DNA from: Sabellastarte sp. h YS-2021
Lineage: Eukaryota > Annelida > Polychaeta > Sabellida > Sabellidae
Assembly (NCBI GenBank): GCA_964017235.1
Contig: OZ024933.1
Span: 91,603,432-91,667,431 of the forward strand
Length of the DNA stretch: 64,000 nt
Direction: 5' to 3'
How positions within the stretch are numbered: the stretch's first letter is position 1; each line of letters starts with the position of its first letter. Under the pieces are notes generated by a model. That model was not told where the DNA came from, did not search any database, and saw only the letters and a list, made by a program, of their open reading frames with translations. The translations under genes and the position numbers were made by a program. This document shows, piece after piece, positions 46,190 through 56,792 of the stretch.

Positions 46190-48215
46190 GAATCCAGGAC
46201 AAAACGCTGGTGCACAAAATGCCGGTCAAATTGGCAAGGGCGGAGAAAACGCCTGTCGGTTTTGTGGCAGGGTGGACAAAATGCTGGGCCGGTTTCATGA
46301 ACAGACTTAAGCCTTGAGTCAGACTCAAAAGTTGAGACTTTGTCTCAAATTTTGGAAATATTTTGCTGAGTCTGTGAACTCAGACTCAATGCATTTCACA
46401 AACAAGCTCAACTTGAGACCTGGCTCAGTCACAGGCTCAAATTTGAGCCCATGAAGGAGGTGTCTCAAATTTGAGCCCATGAAGGAGGTGTCTCAAATTT
46501 GAGTCCAAGCTTTGATACCAAAAAACACATACATAAAGCGATATAATTTGTTCCAAAATGAAATTGATAAATCTTGAAATCTTCCATTTTCATTTTATTT
46601 TGTAATTACAGCCACATATTCAATATTTACTAATAACAAAAGTCAATAGAATTGACATGCTTTATAGGCTATTATCAAGTGACAGGCCTCAAGGGTGGAC
46701 TCAAAGCCAGACTCAACCTCAGTTGAGTCTCAATCTTATGGATCACTTAGAATAAAATATTATCATATAATTTCTTTGTATTATGAGTAAAAAAAATATT
46801 TAAAATGATAATAATCATGAAATATAACTTTTTAAAGTAAAAATAAGCCCACTAAATGTATGGAATGAGATTAAAAAGTTGAGACCATAACTTGAGACTG
46901 GTCTCAGCTGATCCACCCTTTGTGAAATCCATTTGAGCCAAAAACTCAGCCGAGACAAAAGTCTCAGATTTGAGACCCTGACTCAGCCTTGAGTCTGGCT
47001 CAGTTTGAGACTTTTCATGAAACCGGCCCCTGGTCTATTCCAAACATTAGAAGTTATTAATGAAAAGATTTTTATATCTTTATTCCATCGAAATATGACA
47101 TGAACAATTTATTTGAATGCAAAAGAGTATATTATGTCACTTTTAGTATGGCATGCAAAAAAAACAGTTTTTATACAAAATAGTGAAGCATATCTTGGGA
47201 AAAATACGACATAGAAAATGTAAAATGTGTTTTAATAGAAACAGAGTACACTACTCCCAGGGAATAATATGTCAATATGTAACACATTAAAAATGTCTTG
47301 GGCTTCAAATTTACTGTTTTAACCCAATTTTCAAAAACTTGAAAATGTATTCATAAAAATGAACAATAAATTATAAATAAACGTTCCCTCCCATTATTTT
47401 GTGGGCAGAATTATTCAAGGATTAGGAATGGGTTTTGTGCAAATCCGGTCTACCATGTGACATATTTATATCTGTTTGACTAAGTGATTTCAATGTTTCT
47501 GTTTAATTAGGGATTATAACTGTCAGGCTAAAAGAAGTTTTGTAACCAAACAGTCTGTTACAATGGCATATCTATAATATGCCATTCCTAAGTGAAGTCG
47601 TCAAAGTGTCATACGTATATTCCTTTTCAGCCATTTTCACTGCAAAAATGCAAAGGGGATTCCTATCCGTGCATTTGAGTGGGGCTTAATTGCTAATACC
47701 TGGCAGGATTTTCAATGAAATGCTTGCCAAATGCTTTAAACAATATATCGGATATATCTTTAAACAATATCTATTAAACTGCTTATATATCTACATGCTT
47801 TTTGCTATTTTAATGTATTACATATTGACTTATTTTCCCTGGAAGTAGTGTAATCTATTTGTATAAAAACACACTTTCCATGTCAGATTTTTCCCAAGAT
47901 ATACTACACTATTTTGTGTTTAAAACACACTTTTGCACGAAGTACTATAAGTCACCTAATATTCTCTTTTGCATTAAAATATATTTTTCATGTCATATTA
48001 TGATGGAATAAAGGTATAAACATCTTTTCATGAAGTACCTCATTTTTGTCTGTCCTTTCAAATTTGACCGGCGTTTTGTCCACCAGCGTTTCGTCCACCC
48101 GCATTTTGTCTGCGCACCATTTCTTCCTAGTCATAAGATATTCATGAGGCATTCCTTCTAGGAGGCATTTCTTCTGGGAGGCATTTTTGCCGCGCACCAT
48201 TTATGTCATGCCCTG
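46190..48215. repeat. Right arm of the fold-back structure
   Basis: Reverse-complement partner of 44411-45770, enlarged by the nested TIR element at 46286-47030 and by about 200 bp near 47440-47640. The outer end carries gccggcgttttgtccaccag and related phrases. No coding sequence is visible, so it behaves like a long-TIR or fold-back element. Confidence 0.72.
46286..47030. mobile_element. Nested TIR element (GGGCCGGTTTCATGAA ends)
   Basis: Left end gggccggtttcatgaacag; right end ctttcatgaaaccggccc-type, the reverse complement. The interior is rich in tgagtc/gactca, tcaaatttgag and gagacttt phrases that form many nested imperfect palindromes. It includes the direct tandem phrase gcccatgaaggaggtgtctc (twice, near 46446 and 46477). 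No coding sequence; non-autonomous. No convincing target-site duplication was found. Confidence 0.8.
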
Positions 48216-48220
48216 CATTC

Positions 48221-49519
48221 AAGGCTGGTAATAAGGTCGGTGTAATTACCGAATGAACCTTAATGTCTGTTCCTTTTGCACATAAGCAAGGTTTCAAGGC
48301 ATATCACTGAGCACAAATCCCAAAGGGTTATGTCTTTGTCTTACACTATTAAAACAATTCCATTAGAACTTCCTTGGATCACTTATACAGCCGGACAATA
48401 CAGTCTGAAGATGATGCTCCAATTTTACACACACAAGACGATTAACTTAATCATGTAATCCATATTTACAATACATGTGGAAGTTATATGTATAGCACAT
48501 TAATTACCATGCAAACATTTTTCTTCTTATGACAATGAAATTATCCGGCTGCTATTTCAGATTTTTCACCGACAGTCTGAGTCACTCGCATGCCCTATCC
48601 ACTAGCAATAGGCATTTTCAATCACATCTGCACTAGTCCCAAGTGCATTTTCAGTGTCTATGCGTGATGTAATACTGGTACTCAGTAAGGATGCAAATGT
48701 TGGTTATAAAATGTGTGTGGGTCAAAGCAACAACAACTTTTCATCTCCTAGTAGTGAAAATTTCTGCAAATTGTAATGTCAAATGCAGTTGCACATTTCA
48801 TTTTTTTCATCTTTACCATCACTTTCTCAGTTATAAAATTGCTGCGGGTAATCAAATCTTACCTTCTCAAACAATACACAATACTCTCACGACTTAGATT
48901 TGCATACTCCAATTTGCAAGGAAGTGTTTATACAAGGTATATGTTATAACTGTCAAACTATATCTTTGAAACACCAGTTTCTTTAGGCAGAATATGAAAC
49001 AACAAATCCTTTCATATACCCCGAAAGGAAGAGAATGCTTTATTCCCCTCAACTTAAACCAAGAGGATGAAAAGAAAAGGTCGTGTACCTATACCTCTTA
49101 CGATAAAGACAAGGAATACATACTTAGCTTAGGCATACAATGCCTATGTCTTTCTCACTTCATACAAATACTAAATTTTCACATTTCATGCTGCAATGCC
49201 GAATGCCTCTCTTATCTGTAATTCGCTTGGTCATTTCATTAAGTATGACTTAGTTACTTGTGGCCCTAAATCCATTGTACCTTGGTGCTGTAGTGCTGCA
49301 ACCGATTCTGACCTCATATACATATCGTCTTATGCATGGCTCGACTGATCAAACAATCGTCACAGGTTGCGATTCATGTATGGACACCCATACACTCCCT
49401 TGCTCAGATATGTACAAGTACATGTTCTCAAACACCAATCTCTTCCTTCCCGCAGATAGAGATGAACCGAATGTATATTTTAGTTTTCACAGATACATTG
49501 ACCTTCCATGTTTTTTCAG
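48221..49519. other. Intergenic or upstream region of the DUF3987-like gene
   Basis: No convincing exon. Weak open frames at 48994-49221 and 49260-49577 have no recognisable motif. Upstream exons of the following gene may lie here unseen. Confidence 0.45.
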
Positions 49520-49558
49520 ATGGCTGAGGAATCACCATTCTCGGCTCCCTTCAAGCGT

Positions 49559-49572
49559 GCTGCGACCTTGCA
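49559..49572. repeat. LINE target-site duplication, left copy
   Basis: gctgcgaccttgca here; gctgtgaccttgca at 50190-50203, one mismatch in 14. Confidence 0.88.
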
Positions 49573-50189
49573 GATAAGATAAGATATTTAAAATTTTTAG
49601 TGCAAAAACACTAATGTGTCATACTGCACTATGAAAACATTAACTACTATAAATACATTAACTAACATTCACAAACATATATATATATACAAATAATTAA
49701 AAACTGGCAAAAATACCAAACAAAAACAAGAATATACGAAATGACTAGAATAAACAATGTAAAAAAAACAATATATAAACAACACAGAAAATAAAGAGTA
49801 AAAATACAAAGTATAGATCAATATGACAGAACAACATTAACCAAGCCTAGATTATACAGAATAAATTAACATGAAGGACAAAACAAAAAATAATTTATTT
49901 AAAACTTTTTAAACAGGCCACATTCTTTTAAATAATTTATAACATTATAAACATTTTCATTAAATAACTTTTCCATCGTATTTATGTCCCTATAATATTT
50001 TATTCTAGTGTCACGTAGGTCGATACAGTCTAATAATATATGCTTCACTGTATCAGGACAATGACATGGAATGCACCAGGGCATATCTTCACCTTTCAAC
50101 AGATAGCTGTGTGTGAAATAAGTGTGTCCTATACGGGCTCGAGTTATAACTATTTCCTCCCTACGAGATAAACCTGTCCAAACATAAAA
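49573..50189 (-). mobile_element. I/Nimb-type LINE, severely 5'-truncated, copy 2
   Basis: Encodes only the C terminus: FYVWTGLSRREEIVITRARI, GHTYFTHSYLLKGEDMPWCI, PCHCPDTVKHILLDCIDLRD (a CHC...H...C zinc-like motif) and a tail ending CGLFKKF and stop (49899-50185). A 3' UTR and a (TTATC)n tail (gataagataagatat on the + strand) follow. It is closely similar to 37589-38180 but retains the open C-terminal frame. Flanked by a 14-bp target-site duplication inside a coding exon. Confidence 0.93.
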
Positions 50190-50847
50190 GCTGTGACCTT
50201 GCAAGTGCACATTTCCAGGGTAGTGTCAGATGTGGCGGCGGCCCTTCATAGAGAGGCTGCGTACAACGTCACCAGTGTGGATCTTCTCCTTGCTGGCATT
50301 CTACCTACCGTGTCAGCAATGATGGGCCCATCTCAACAACAGGCCCAGACTTCGACATGACCATGCCGGTGAACCAATACCTGCTAACTGCGTGCCCCCC
50401 TGCCTGGGGTAAATCCCAAGCATGTAGGGTGGCCCTGACAGCTCCTTCTCTTGTGGTTTGTACACCAGACCTGGAAGACACAGAAAAAGAACACCACCTC
50501 CTTCTGCAGGTACATACAACTCAAAAACTACTTTAATTTGAAAATTATCCTTACGGCTATAAGTAACACAACATCTAATCAGCAAACATCAATTCGTGCA
50601 CAGTGTTCTGGCCTGTGTCTTTAGTAATGTGAATCATACATACTCACATGTGCATTTAATGCACCCGTATTTTCCCTAAAGTTATGCTTTCAAAGAAAAC
50701 TTGTTTCAAAACAAGACCCTACCCATATGTCTATGGAGGGACAAAGGAAAAGGAAATGCAAAATCATGCCAGTCTCTTACCCATAGGTGAATGTAACAAC
50801 ACATGGAAGTGAAGTCTAATAACCTTTGCACTTGTTACTTCTTACAG

Positions 50848-51010
50848 GAATTCACCAAAAGTGGTCTGCAGACACACCAGGCTGTCACCAAAGGCTATGG
50901 CATCTTGGGGTCTGACGAGATATACTTTCCCCTCAGTCTTGTCTTGGAGAGATCAAGCAGTAAAACACAGCCTACTGGGGAACGTTGCCAGCCATGCAGT
51001 TACTATACTG
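50848..51010 (+). CDS. DUF3987-like gene, exon
   Basis: Acceptor cttacag, donor gtgagt, phase 0 in and phase 1 out. Encodes EFTKSGLQTHQAVTKGYGIL followed by GSDEIYFPLSLVLERSSSKT and QPTGERCQPCSYYTG. The GSDE pair follows a hydrophobic run, as expected for a Walker B-like segment (y.ilgsDE) after the P-loop of the previous exon. No break within this exon. Confidence 0.72.
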
Positions 51011-51718
51011 GTGAGTGTCTTGTAGCTGTCACTATCTGTCTACCTGAAAGTGATCCATACCCTATTTTTCAATAGGGTGTGGTGGGGCAAATGTTGTATG
51101 CAAGTGACTGCTCCTCTTCTTGTGTACTTGCTAAACTGCTTCTAAAGGCACTGCCATTCACTTCCTATCTTAGTAGCGGCCAGCCTAAACAATAAAATAA
51201 CATTTCGCTGCTCTCAAACCGATTACAGGAGAGCTACAACATATAACCTTCACTTCACCTTGGGGGATCAGTATTACAAACGCACTTTAAATGAAATGGA
51301 TGTTTCCTTGTCTCACTCTTTTTCCGTCACAGATATTGCACTAACTAACTTTGCACTGTTCTCCTCCTCCCATTCCCAGGGCCATATGGCCTATAGTAAC
51401 ACAATGCCTGGGCCATCGGTAAGGACAATGTTACCACGTATCTGCGTACATGACAGTTTCCATTCACTTCCATTCGCCTATTTCATTGCTATGTGGCTGT
51501 ACATTAATGACATATGAAATGAATACAGAATACCTTATATTCGCCCCCGAGTATCAACTGTTCATATCGCTTATACACTGTACGGCGTACAAGTCGACAA
51601 GGTCATGACACGCTGGTCATGGTAATGATAGACTAAGCACAGGATTAAATGACAAACACCTTTTCCCAGATACATCTCTGCCTCTTCAAGTAAACAACAC
51701 TAATTAATTTTTTTGTAG

Positions 51719-51866
51719 GGGACAGACATCGCAAAACCCTTGCCAGTGAAAAGAATTCGCTAGATATCCAAAGATCAGGCCTTTGTATTGGCGGGTTTAC
51801 TCAACTGGACTCCCTCAAGAAACTGTTGGAAGACCTAAAGAGTCAAGATGATGGGCTGCTGGATAG
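51719..51866 (+). CDS. DUF3987-like gene, exon
   Basis: Acceptor ttttgtag, donor gtaact. The split Gly codon joins the previous exon. Encodes DRHRKTLASEKNSLDIQRSG followed by LCIGGFTQLDSLKKLLEDLK and SQDDGLLDR. The KTLAS...L....SGLCIGGF and DGLLDRF phrases (the last completed by the next exon) are the parts most typical of DUF3987 proteins (a 'lsi.G.tqp' sensor-like block and 'GLldRfl'). Confidence 0.78.
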
Positions 51867-52062
51867 GTAACTGTACCTTTACACAAACTGCAATCCTTGT
51901 TGCCATGCTTTGTAAGCTGTTGCTCTTATTGTGCCTTGCATGTACGTGCTGACCACTTGCATGTAATGTTACTGTTTGTGTAACAAGGAAAACTGTCCAC
52001 CCTGGGATGGTGGTCACCGTATCACTGCCTGCACTGACTTAGGCAATTCAACTAAATATATA

Positions 52063-52255
52063 TGTCACGTACAAGTGGGAATTTTTCGTACAAGTGGTAT
52101 CTTGTACAGAATATCGTACAAGTTATAAAGTGTACAACTCAGCTGTAAAAGTTATAACTTGTACAAAATCATTTTGACATTTTGTACAAGGTATAACTTG
52201 TTCACTTTTTTGGCCATCAAAAAGCCTAACTTGTAAAACTGACTTCTACAACTTA
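52063..52255. repeat. Third cluster of TACAAGTTATAACTTGTA-type motifs
   Basis: Seven or more variants in 190 bp, including cgtacaagttataaagtgta, aaaagttataacttgtacaa and gtacaaggtataacttgttc. Similar to the clusters at 30.6 and 31.8 kb, with TATAA rather than TACAA at the centre. Confidence 0.82.
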
Positions 52256-52700
52256 GGCCAAGGTTCTTTTTAATGGTTTAGATTTATTAACATTTGTTTT
52301 TAATCTATATACATACTCATGTTTATTTGTGTTTTACGTTTTTATGTATATTTCTAGTCAATTTCTATGAATTTGTGGGTTGGCCTTTTGCCAATCATTA
52401 TGTATTTGTGTATATATTTCTTTTTGTTGTAAATATTAGTTATTGTATTTTATTATTTTATATTTTAGTGCAGTATAACACATAAGTGTTTTTGCACTTA
52501 AATTTTAATTATCTATCTATCTATTTTTAATGGTTTAATTTTTTTCATACTCTTTGTGAGCTTCGACTTAGTTTGTGAGCTCTAAAAGTTTTAGTAGTCC
52601 CTCCAAGTTGACAAAATGTAATGTTTGTTTTAAAAATGTCTAAATGTTCACCCCAAAAAACCTTGGCTAAAGTGGTAATGTAAAGTAATATTGGAGAAAC

Positions 52701-52936
52701 TTTTATTTATTTATTTGGGGTTTTACGTTGCTCTCAACACTGTACAGGTCATATCACGACGGGTAGTTGGAAGGGCAGAGGAAACCAGTACATACAGTTC
52801 GTTAGGGTTCTGTACTGTAAACTGCTGACCAACGGCAAGCAACTACCAGCTTTCCCACTTGAGGCCGTGCCGGGAATCGAACCCCGGCCTCAGAGGTGGG
52901 AGGCGAGAGTGTTACCACTCTGCCACCGTGGCCCCC
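52701..52936 (-). mobile_element. tRNA-Gly-derived SINE, copy 2
   Basis: Minus-strand copy of the 36780-37021 SINE, flanked by a perfect 12-bp target-site duplication, tattggagaaac (52689-52700 and 52937-52948). The head has the B box as ggaatcgaaccccgg in reverse; the tail is ttatttatttatttgggg on the + strand. Confidence 0.95.
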
Positions 52937-53459
52937 TATTGGAGAAACATGTATATGGTTAGGGTTACAGGACTTACGGATCAGCTTAAGTGAAAGGAAT
53001 TAGAATACTTTGAAGAGAAGTAATTGAAGGTGGATTCCTTGGACGAAACCTGTTATCAGTATGACCAGTGTCAATGAAACCATACCTGAAAGCCTTTTCC
53101 AAGTAACACTACCTTTTCATAGTCACAATCACTTTCAAGTAGGTTACAGTATAACTTTTGCGACAAACATTATCACAAGACTCAAGATAAGTGCATAATT
53201 TTACAATTTGGCACATACTTCGGAAATAAAGAACTTTCAATTTTACCACTACCTTGAAAGTATGTAATCATTCAGATGCTATTACCTACAATTGAAAATC
53301 TAAGTGATACAATTACATTAAACTTAATGTTGCATTGCTTACATAGAATGAACCCATTTTGGATAGATCATCAGAAATAGACTCGAAATTGGAGAAAAAT
53401 GCCAAAAAATGTCTTTTTAACAGATTTAAATTAAAATGTTGGTCTACATACATTCCAAG

Positions 53460-53560
53460 TGTTGTACAAGTTATAACTTGGAAAAGCAAAATATCTTTAC
53501 AAGTTATAAGTTGTACAAAATTTCCGACTGATGCGAACTTGTACACAACATATACAACTT
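53460..53560. repeat. Fourth cluster of TACAAGTTATAACTTGTA-type motifs
   Basis: Contains gttgtacaagttataacttg, ttacaagttataagttgtac and gcgaacttgtacacaac. In the same intron as the cluster at 52.1 kb. Confidence 0.78.
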
Positions 53561-53960
53561 ACATTGCTATCGCATTTCTCCTGGAATCCACAAAAGATAG
53601 GCAACAGGATTTCAAAGGCGCACGGTGTCTCTGTAACTCGGTAATTCCATGTATTGTGGGTACCAGGTTAGCAACAGCATACCATCGTTGCAGGTGATCT
53701 TTCAAACTTGTATTAATGTGTCTGCCACACATGACATAAGAATCATGGTGGACAGTAGGACAGTGAATGAAATGGCAACATATTACAAACAACCAGGACT
53801 ATTGTCCATTCGGTAAAAAGGTTTGCCAACTTTTTCACATTTACACAAGAAATAGGTGAATAGTGACTCCAACAATACTACCACCAAATTATCCTCTTTC
53901 TAAGGGGCCAAATTTGGTTTCCACATTTACAAGATATCTCCCCTTTGTTATGACACACAG

Positions 53961-54122
53961 GTTCTTGATCTGGGCAACACCAGGCCAGGTCTACTTCAGC
54001 GCGGATAAGAAAAAGGCCTTTGAAGAAAAGAAGAAGGGCTGTGGACTAGACTTCGCAGCGATAGCTAGAAGTACCTACAATCTGCATGCCAAGCATGAGG
54101 ATAATCAGCAGACCATCTACAG
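53961..54122 (+). CDS. DUF3987-like gene, exon
   Basis: Acceptor gacacacag, donor gtaggc. The first base completes the Arg codon of the preceding exon (GLLDR-FLIWATPG). Encodes FLIWATPGQVYFSADKKKAF followed by EEKKKGCGLDFAAIARSTYN and LHAKHEDNQQTIY plus two bases. Intact frame. The region after the 'RFl' motif is a Lys/Glu-rich helical segment as in the family. Confidence 0.75.
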
Positions 54123-55769
54123 GTAGGCAATCAGTTTCATAGTTATACACCCACAAAAATGGCATCCTCTTAGCACTACAACATTTAGGTCATACATTCA
54201 CATATGAAATCCACATTATAACAACTTGAGCACTGTACATTGCAATTACCTGTGTATTGCCATGAACAACGGTTACCCACCAAACCACCTCCATTTTTGG
54301 AGCTTCCATCATGAAACAGTACATTTTCCCTTTTTTCAATATACAGACCCTCAAAAACGCATCCATTGTGCTTCATCTCAACAAATACATGCCTTAAAGA
54401 ACAAAAAGTACCATGTTTAAGCTTTCAATCCTAAGGTGACCTCTTTGCAAAGTTGTGCAAAATGTAAAGTAGCGTTGCAAAATGTTAAGTTGAAAAATGT
54501 AAAGTGACTCAAAATAAAGTATTACGACTACATGTAAACTTGCACAAAACTGGAAAGTTTTGAGGTAATAAATTGGCCAAATGCTCTAGCTCCAGTAGTT
54601 GTGCAGATTCAAGCTCCTAAACTAACATTAAGTAAACTGCTATCACTCAATTAGGGATCAGCTAACAGTGTGAGACTTTCATGGACGCTTTATTCTAGCA
54701 AGAGCAATGTTGTTTGGAAATTTCAGTAAAGTATAACAAGTACTTTTTTGCGAAAACTCTAAAATAGACGGACACCAAGGCAGGTAGACAAACAGTCAGG
54801 AAATAGATTCTTCTTTGCCAGAAGTCGAATCAGTTGAATGATAGCATCCCACTTTTAGAGTTTTATGACAGTTTACTTTTTCTGTATTTAACTTCCTGCA
54901 TCATACTTTACGTTTTGCAGCACTTTACATTTCGCCACATGTCTTTCCTATACAGTTTCTCCTCAACATCTTTACTATGTCCTTTGTCATTGCATCTGCC
55001 CGCTGGCGCTTATGTCATGACCGCAGCTTGTTGCTCCGTCTGTCTATCATCGCATGTCCGTCCGTCTGTGAGCAAGAGTACGCAAGAAGACATGCACGGA
55101 TTGCATTCCTATTTTAACAGAAAGACCCATATCTCCAGGTATCAACCAATTACATTTTGGAGGTGCTGCCCGTAAACATCCTCTCTTTAAGGCCATCTTG
55201 TAGGTGCTTCTACAGCAATGGATGCATGGACTTCATTGAATTCACCCCATGTTTGTATTTGTGGAAGTAACGATGAAATACATTGTTCAGGTGGCACACC
55301 CAACCCTAAAATTTTAAGGCTATCTTGAACTAAAGAAACCGTTCTTGCCTATGTCACATAACACTTCATGCATGGACTTTGTTCCACTTTCCAGGGAATG
55401 TCTCTATACCTTTTATTAACGACCGATTACATTTTCCCTGTGGTGCCACCACCATGACAATGTTTAAGGCAACCTTAAATAACTTGTGCCTTCTGTGCAA
55501 GGCTTCACCAGAACTAATGCATGAATTTCATTCCATTTTCCTGGGCATGTCCGCATATGTGTAAATAACAATGGATTGAATTTCGGAGGTGCCACTGCAA
55601 ATAAGGTCCACTCTGCGCCTGTCTCTTGGTGCATGTGGTTTGTGCTCTTTGGGTGCCATATTCTACTTACTAATGCACAGACACTTTCATTACGGTGTAT
55701 TACCTTACAAAGAATCATATTCTTCTGACTCTGCTCATGACACCTTTTTCCTATATACTTCTCTTGTAG
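54123..55769. other. Intron of the DUF3987-like gene
   Basis: 1.65 kb. Weakly repetitive around 55150-55600, where ttccatggacttt/gcatggactt and attgaatttcggaggtgcc-type phrases recur, suggesting an old local duplication. No coding signal. Confidence 0.5.
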
Positions 55770-56083
55770 TTTTGACCATGAAGCAATGGTGCTGTTAGAC
55801 GCCATATACGATGAAGTCATTTCTGGTGCAAATGACATCAACAATCCCAATCCAATGTATGTCAACATTCCTGCTATGGCTGGGAAAAAATACTTCACCC
55901 GGTATTTCGACCAGGTATGCCGAATGGCAGTGTCATTGCATGCCTTCAGCTACCTAGCCAAATGTCAGCTCAAAAGGAAAGAGCCATCCTGTGTGCCAAC
56001 TGTGATTGGACTGGAGACACTGCAATCTGCAAAGTACCTGGTGGATACACTGACTCTCCAGAAAACCATTTTGTTGCAGGTAG
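55770..56083 (+). CDS. DUF3987-like gene, exon
   Basis: Acceptor tctcttgtag. The split Ser codon gives Y-S-FDHEAMVLLDAIYDE, then VISGANDINNPNPMYVNIPA, MAGKKYFTRYFDQVCRMAVS, LHAFSYLAKCQLKRKEPSCV, PTVIGLETLQSAKYLVDTLT and LQKTILLQV. Two donors are possible: gtaggt at 56080 (exon end 56079) or gtgaac at 56084. Only the second keeps the frame open into the next candidate exon. The helix-rich C-terminal part (A.H..R...vLHA..) is typical of the end of DUF3987 proteins. Confidence 0.75.
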
Positions 56084-56101
56084 GTGAACTCATTCCCATT
56101 A

Positions 56102-56337
56102 ATTTATTTATTTTATTTGGGGTTTTACATCGCTTTCAACACTGTACAGGTCATATCATGACGGGTAGTTGGAAGGGCAGAGGAAACCAGTACATACAGT
56201 TTGTTAGGGTTCTGTACGGTAAACTGCCGACCAACGGCAAGCAACTACCAGCATTCCCACTTGAGGTCGTGCCGGGAATCGAACCCCGGCCTCAGAGGTG
56301 GGAGGCGAGAGTGTTACCACTCTGCCACCATGGCCCC
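56102..56337 (-). mobile_element. tRNA-Gly-derived SINE, copy 3
   Basis: Minus-strand copy flanked by a 12-bp target-site duplication, tcattcccatta (56090-56101 and 56338-56349). It lies only about 20 bp downstream of the splice donor of the preceding exon. About 90% identical to copy 2 by eye, so the two are from the same subfamily. Confidence 0.95.
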
Positions 56338-56724
56338 TCATTCCCATTATGGTAATATCTTCAAGGATAATGGTGGGAGATACTTGTTCTAAAAAAAGTC
56401 ACCCAACAGTTCCAAAATGATGTACCTATAAATTTAAGCTAGATGATGGGACCAAAAATTAAGGCTTTACAGTTGAAACTGTTTTTATGGACGCAACTAG
56501 TTGCTCGGCTTTAATATAAATGGTTGCAGCTTTTGCAACCGTGTAAAGGAGTACCGAGTGCACTTTTGCATCTTTTTCACATTTGCACCCAATCATTCTC
56601 ATTCTCAACTTTGGCAAATCAACAAGTGACCAAGAATTAACCGTAACTTCAAGTCAAAGTCCACACTGCATGACACACACACAAAAATACTGTTTCCTTA
56701 CCACTTGGTGTATATGTTATACAG

Positions 56725-56792
56725 ATTATTATAATACCATCCCTGTGGTAAAAACCAAAGATGACACCATCTCTCATATCAAAGCTCTCTGA
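56725..56792 (+). CDS. DUF3987-like gene, candidate terminal exon
   Basis: After an acceptor ttatacag, the phase is right if the second donor (56084) is used. It reads DYYNTIPVVKTKDDTISHIK followed by AL and TGA at 56790-56792. After the stop the same frame continues with a Cys-containing stretch (VTDVCATC), so the TGA may be either the true end or a late disabling stop. Exon boundaries rest on phase and splice consensus only. Confidence 0.45.

Larger units (their letters stand above)
49520..50519 (+). pseudogene. DUF3987-like gene, first recognised exon, split by a LINE
   Basis: After an acceptor ttttttcag, the frame reads MAEESPFSAPFKRAATLQ up to 49572. A 617-bp LINE fragment follows (49573-50189), and the frame resumes at 50190 with VHISRVVSDVAAALHREAAY and SVDLLLAGILPTVSAMMGPS. 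A 1-bp frameshift near 50350 changes frame to MPVNQYLLTACPPAWGKSQA (P-loop-like PPAWGKS, 50396-50416) and VCTPDLEDTEKEHHLLLQ, then the donor gtacat. The P-loop and the downstream exons resemble DUF3987 proteins, a primase/helicase-associated ATPase-like family best known from phages and mobile elements. LINE plus frameshift make this copy a pseudogene. The ATG at 49520 may be an internal Met. Confidence 0.68.
51867..53960. other. Intron of the DUF3987-like gene with SINE copy and palindromic motif clusters
   Basis: Contains clusters of gtacaagttataacttgtac-like motifs (52063-52255, 53460-53560) and SINE copy 2 (52701-52936). A short tatctatctatctatt microsatellite is at 52508-52523. Otherwise AT-rich with no coding signal. 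Confidence 0.7.

Noticed and set aside
49260-49577. 105-codon frame just upstream of the DUF3987-like exon
   Set aside because: Its frame differs from that of the exon; no motif. The splice acceptor at 49519 explains the region better.
55464-55898. 144-codon minus-strand frame
   Set aside because: It is antisense to a well supported exon of the DUF3987-like gene and an intron.
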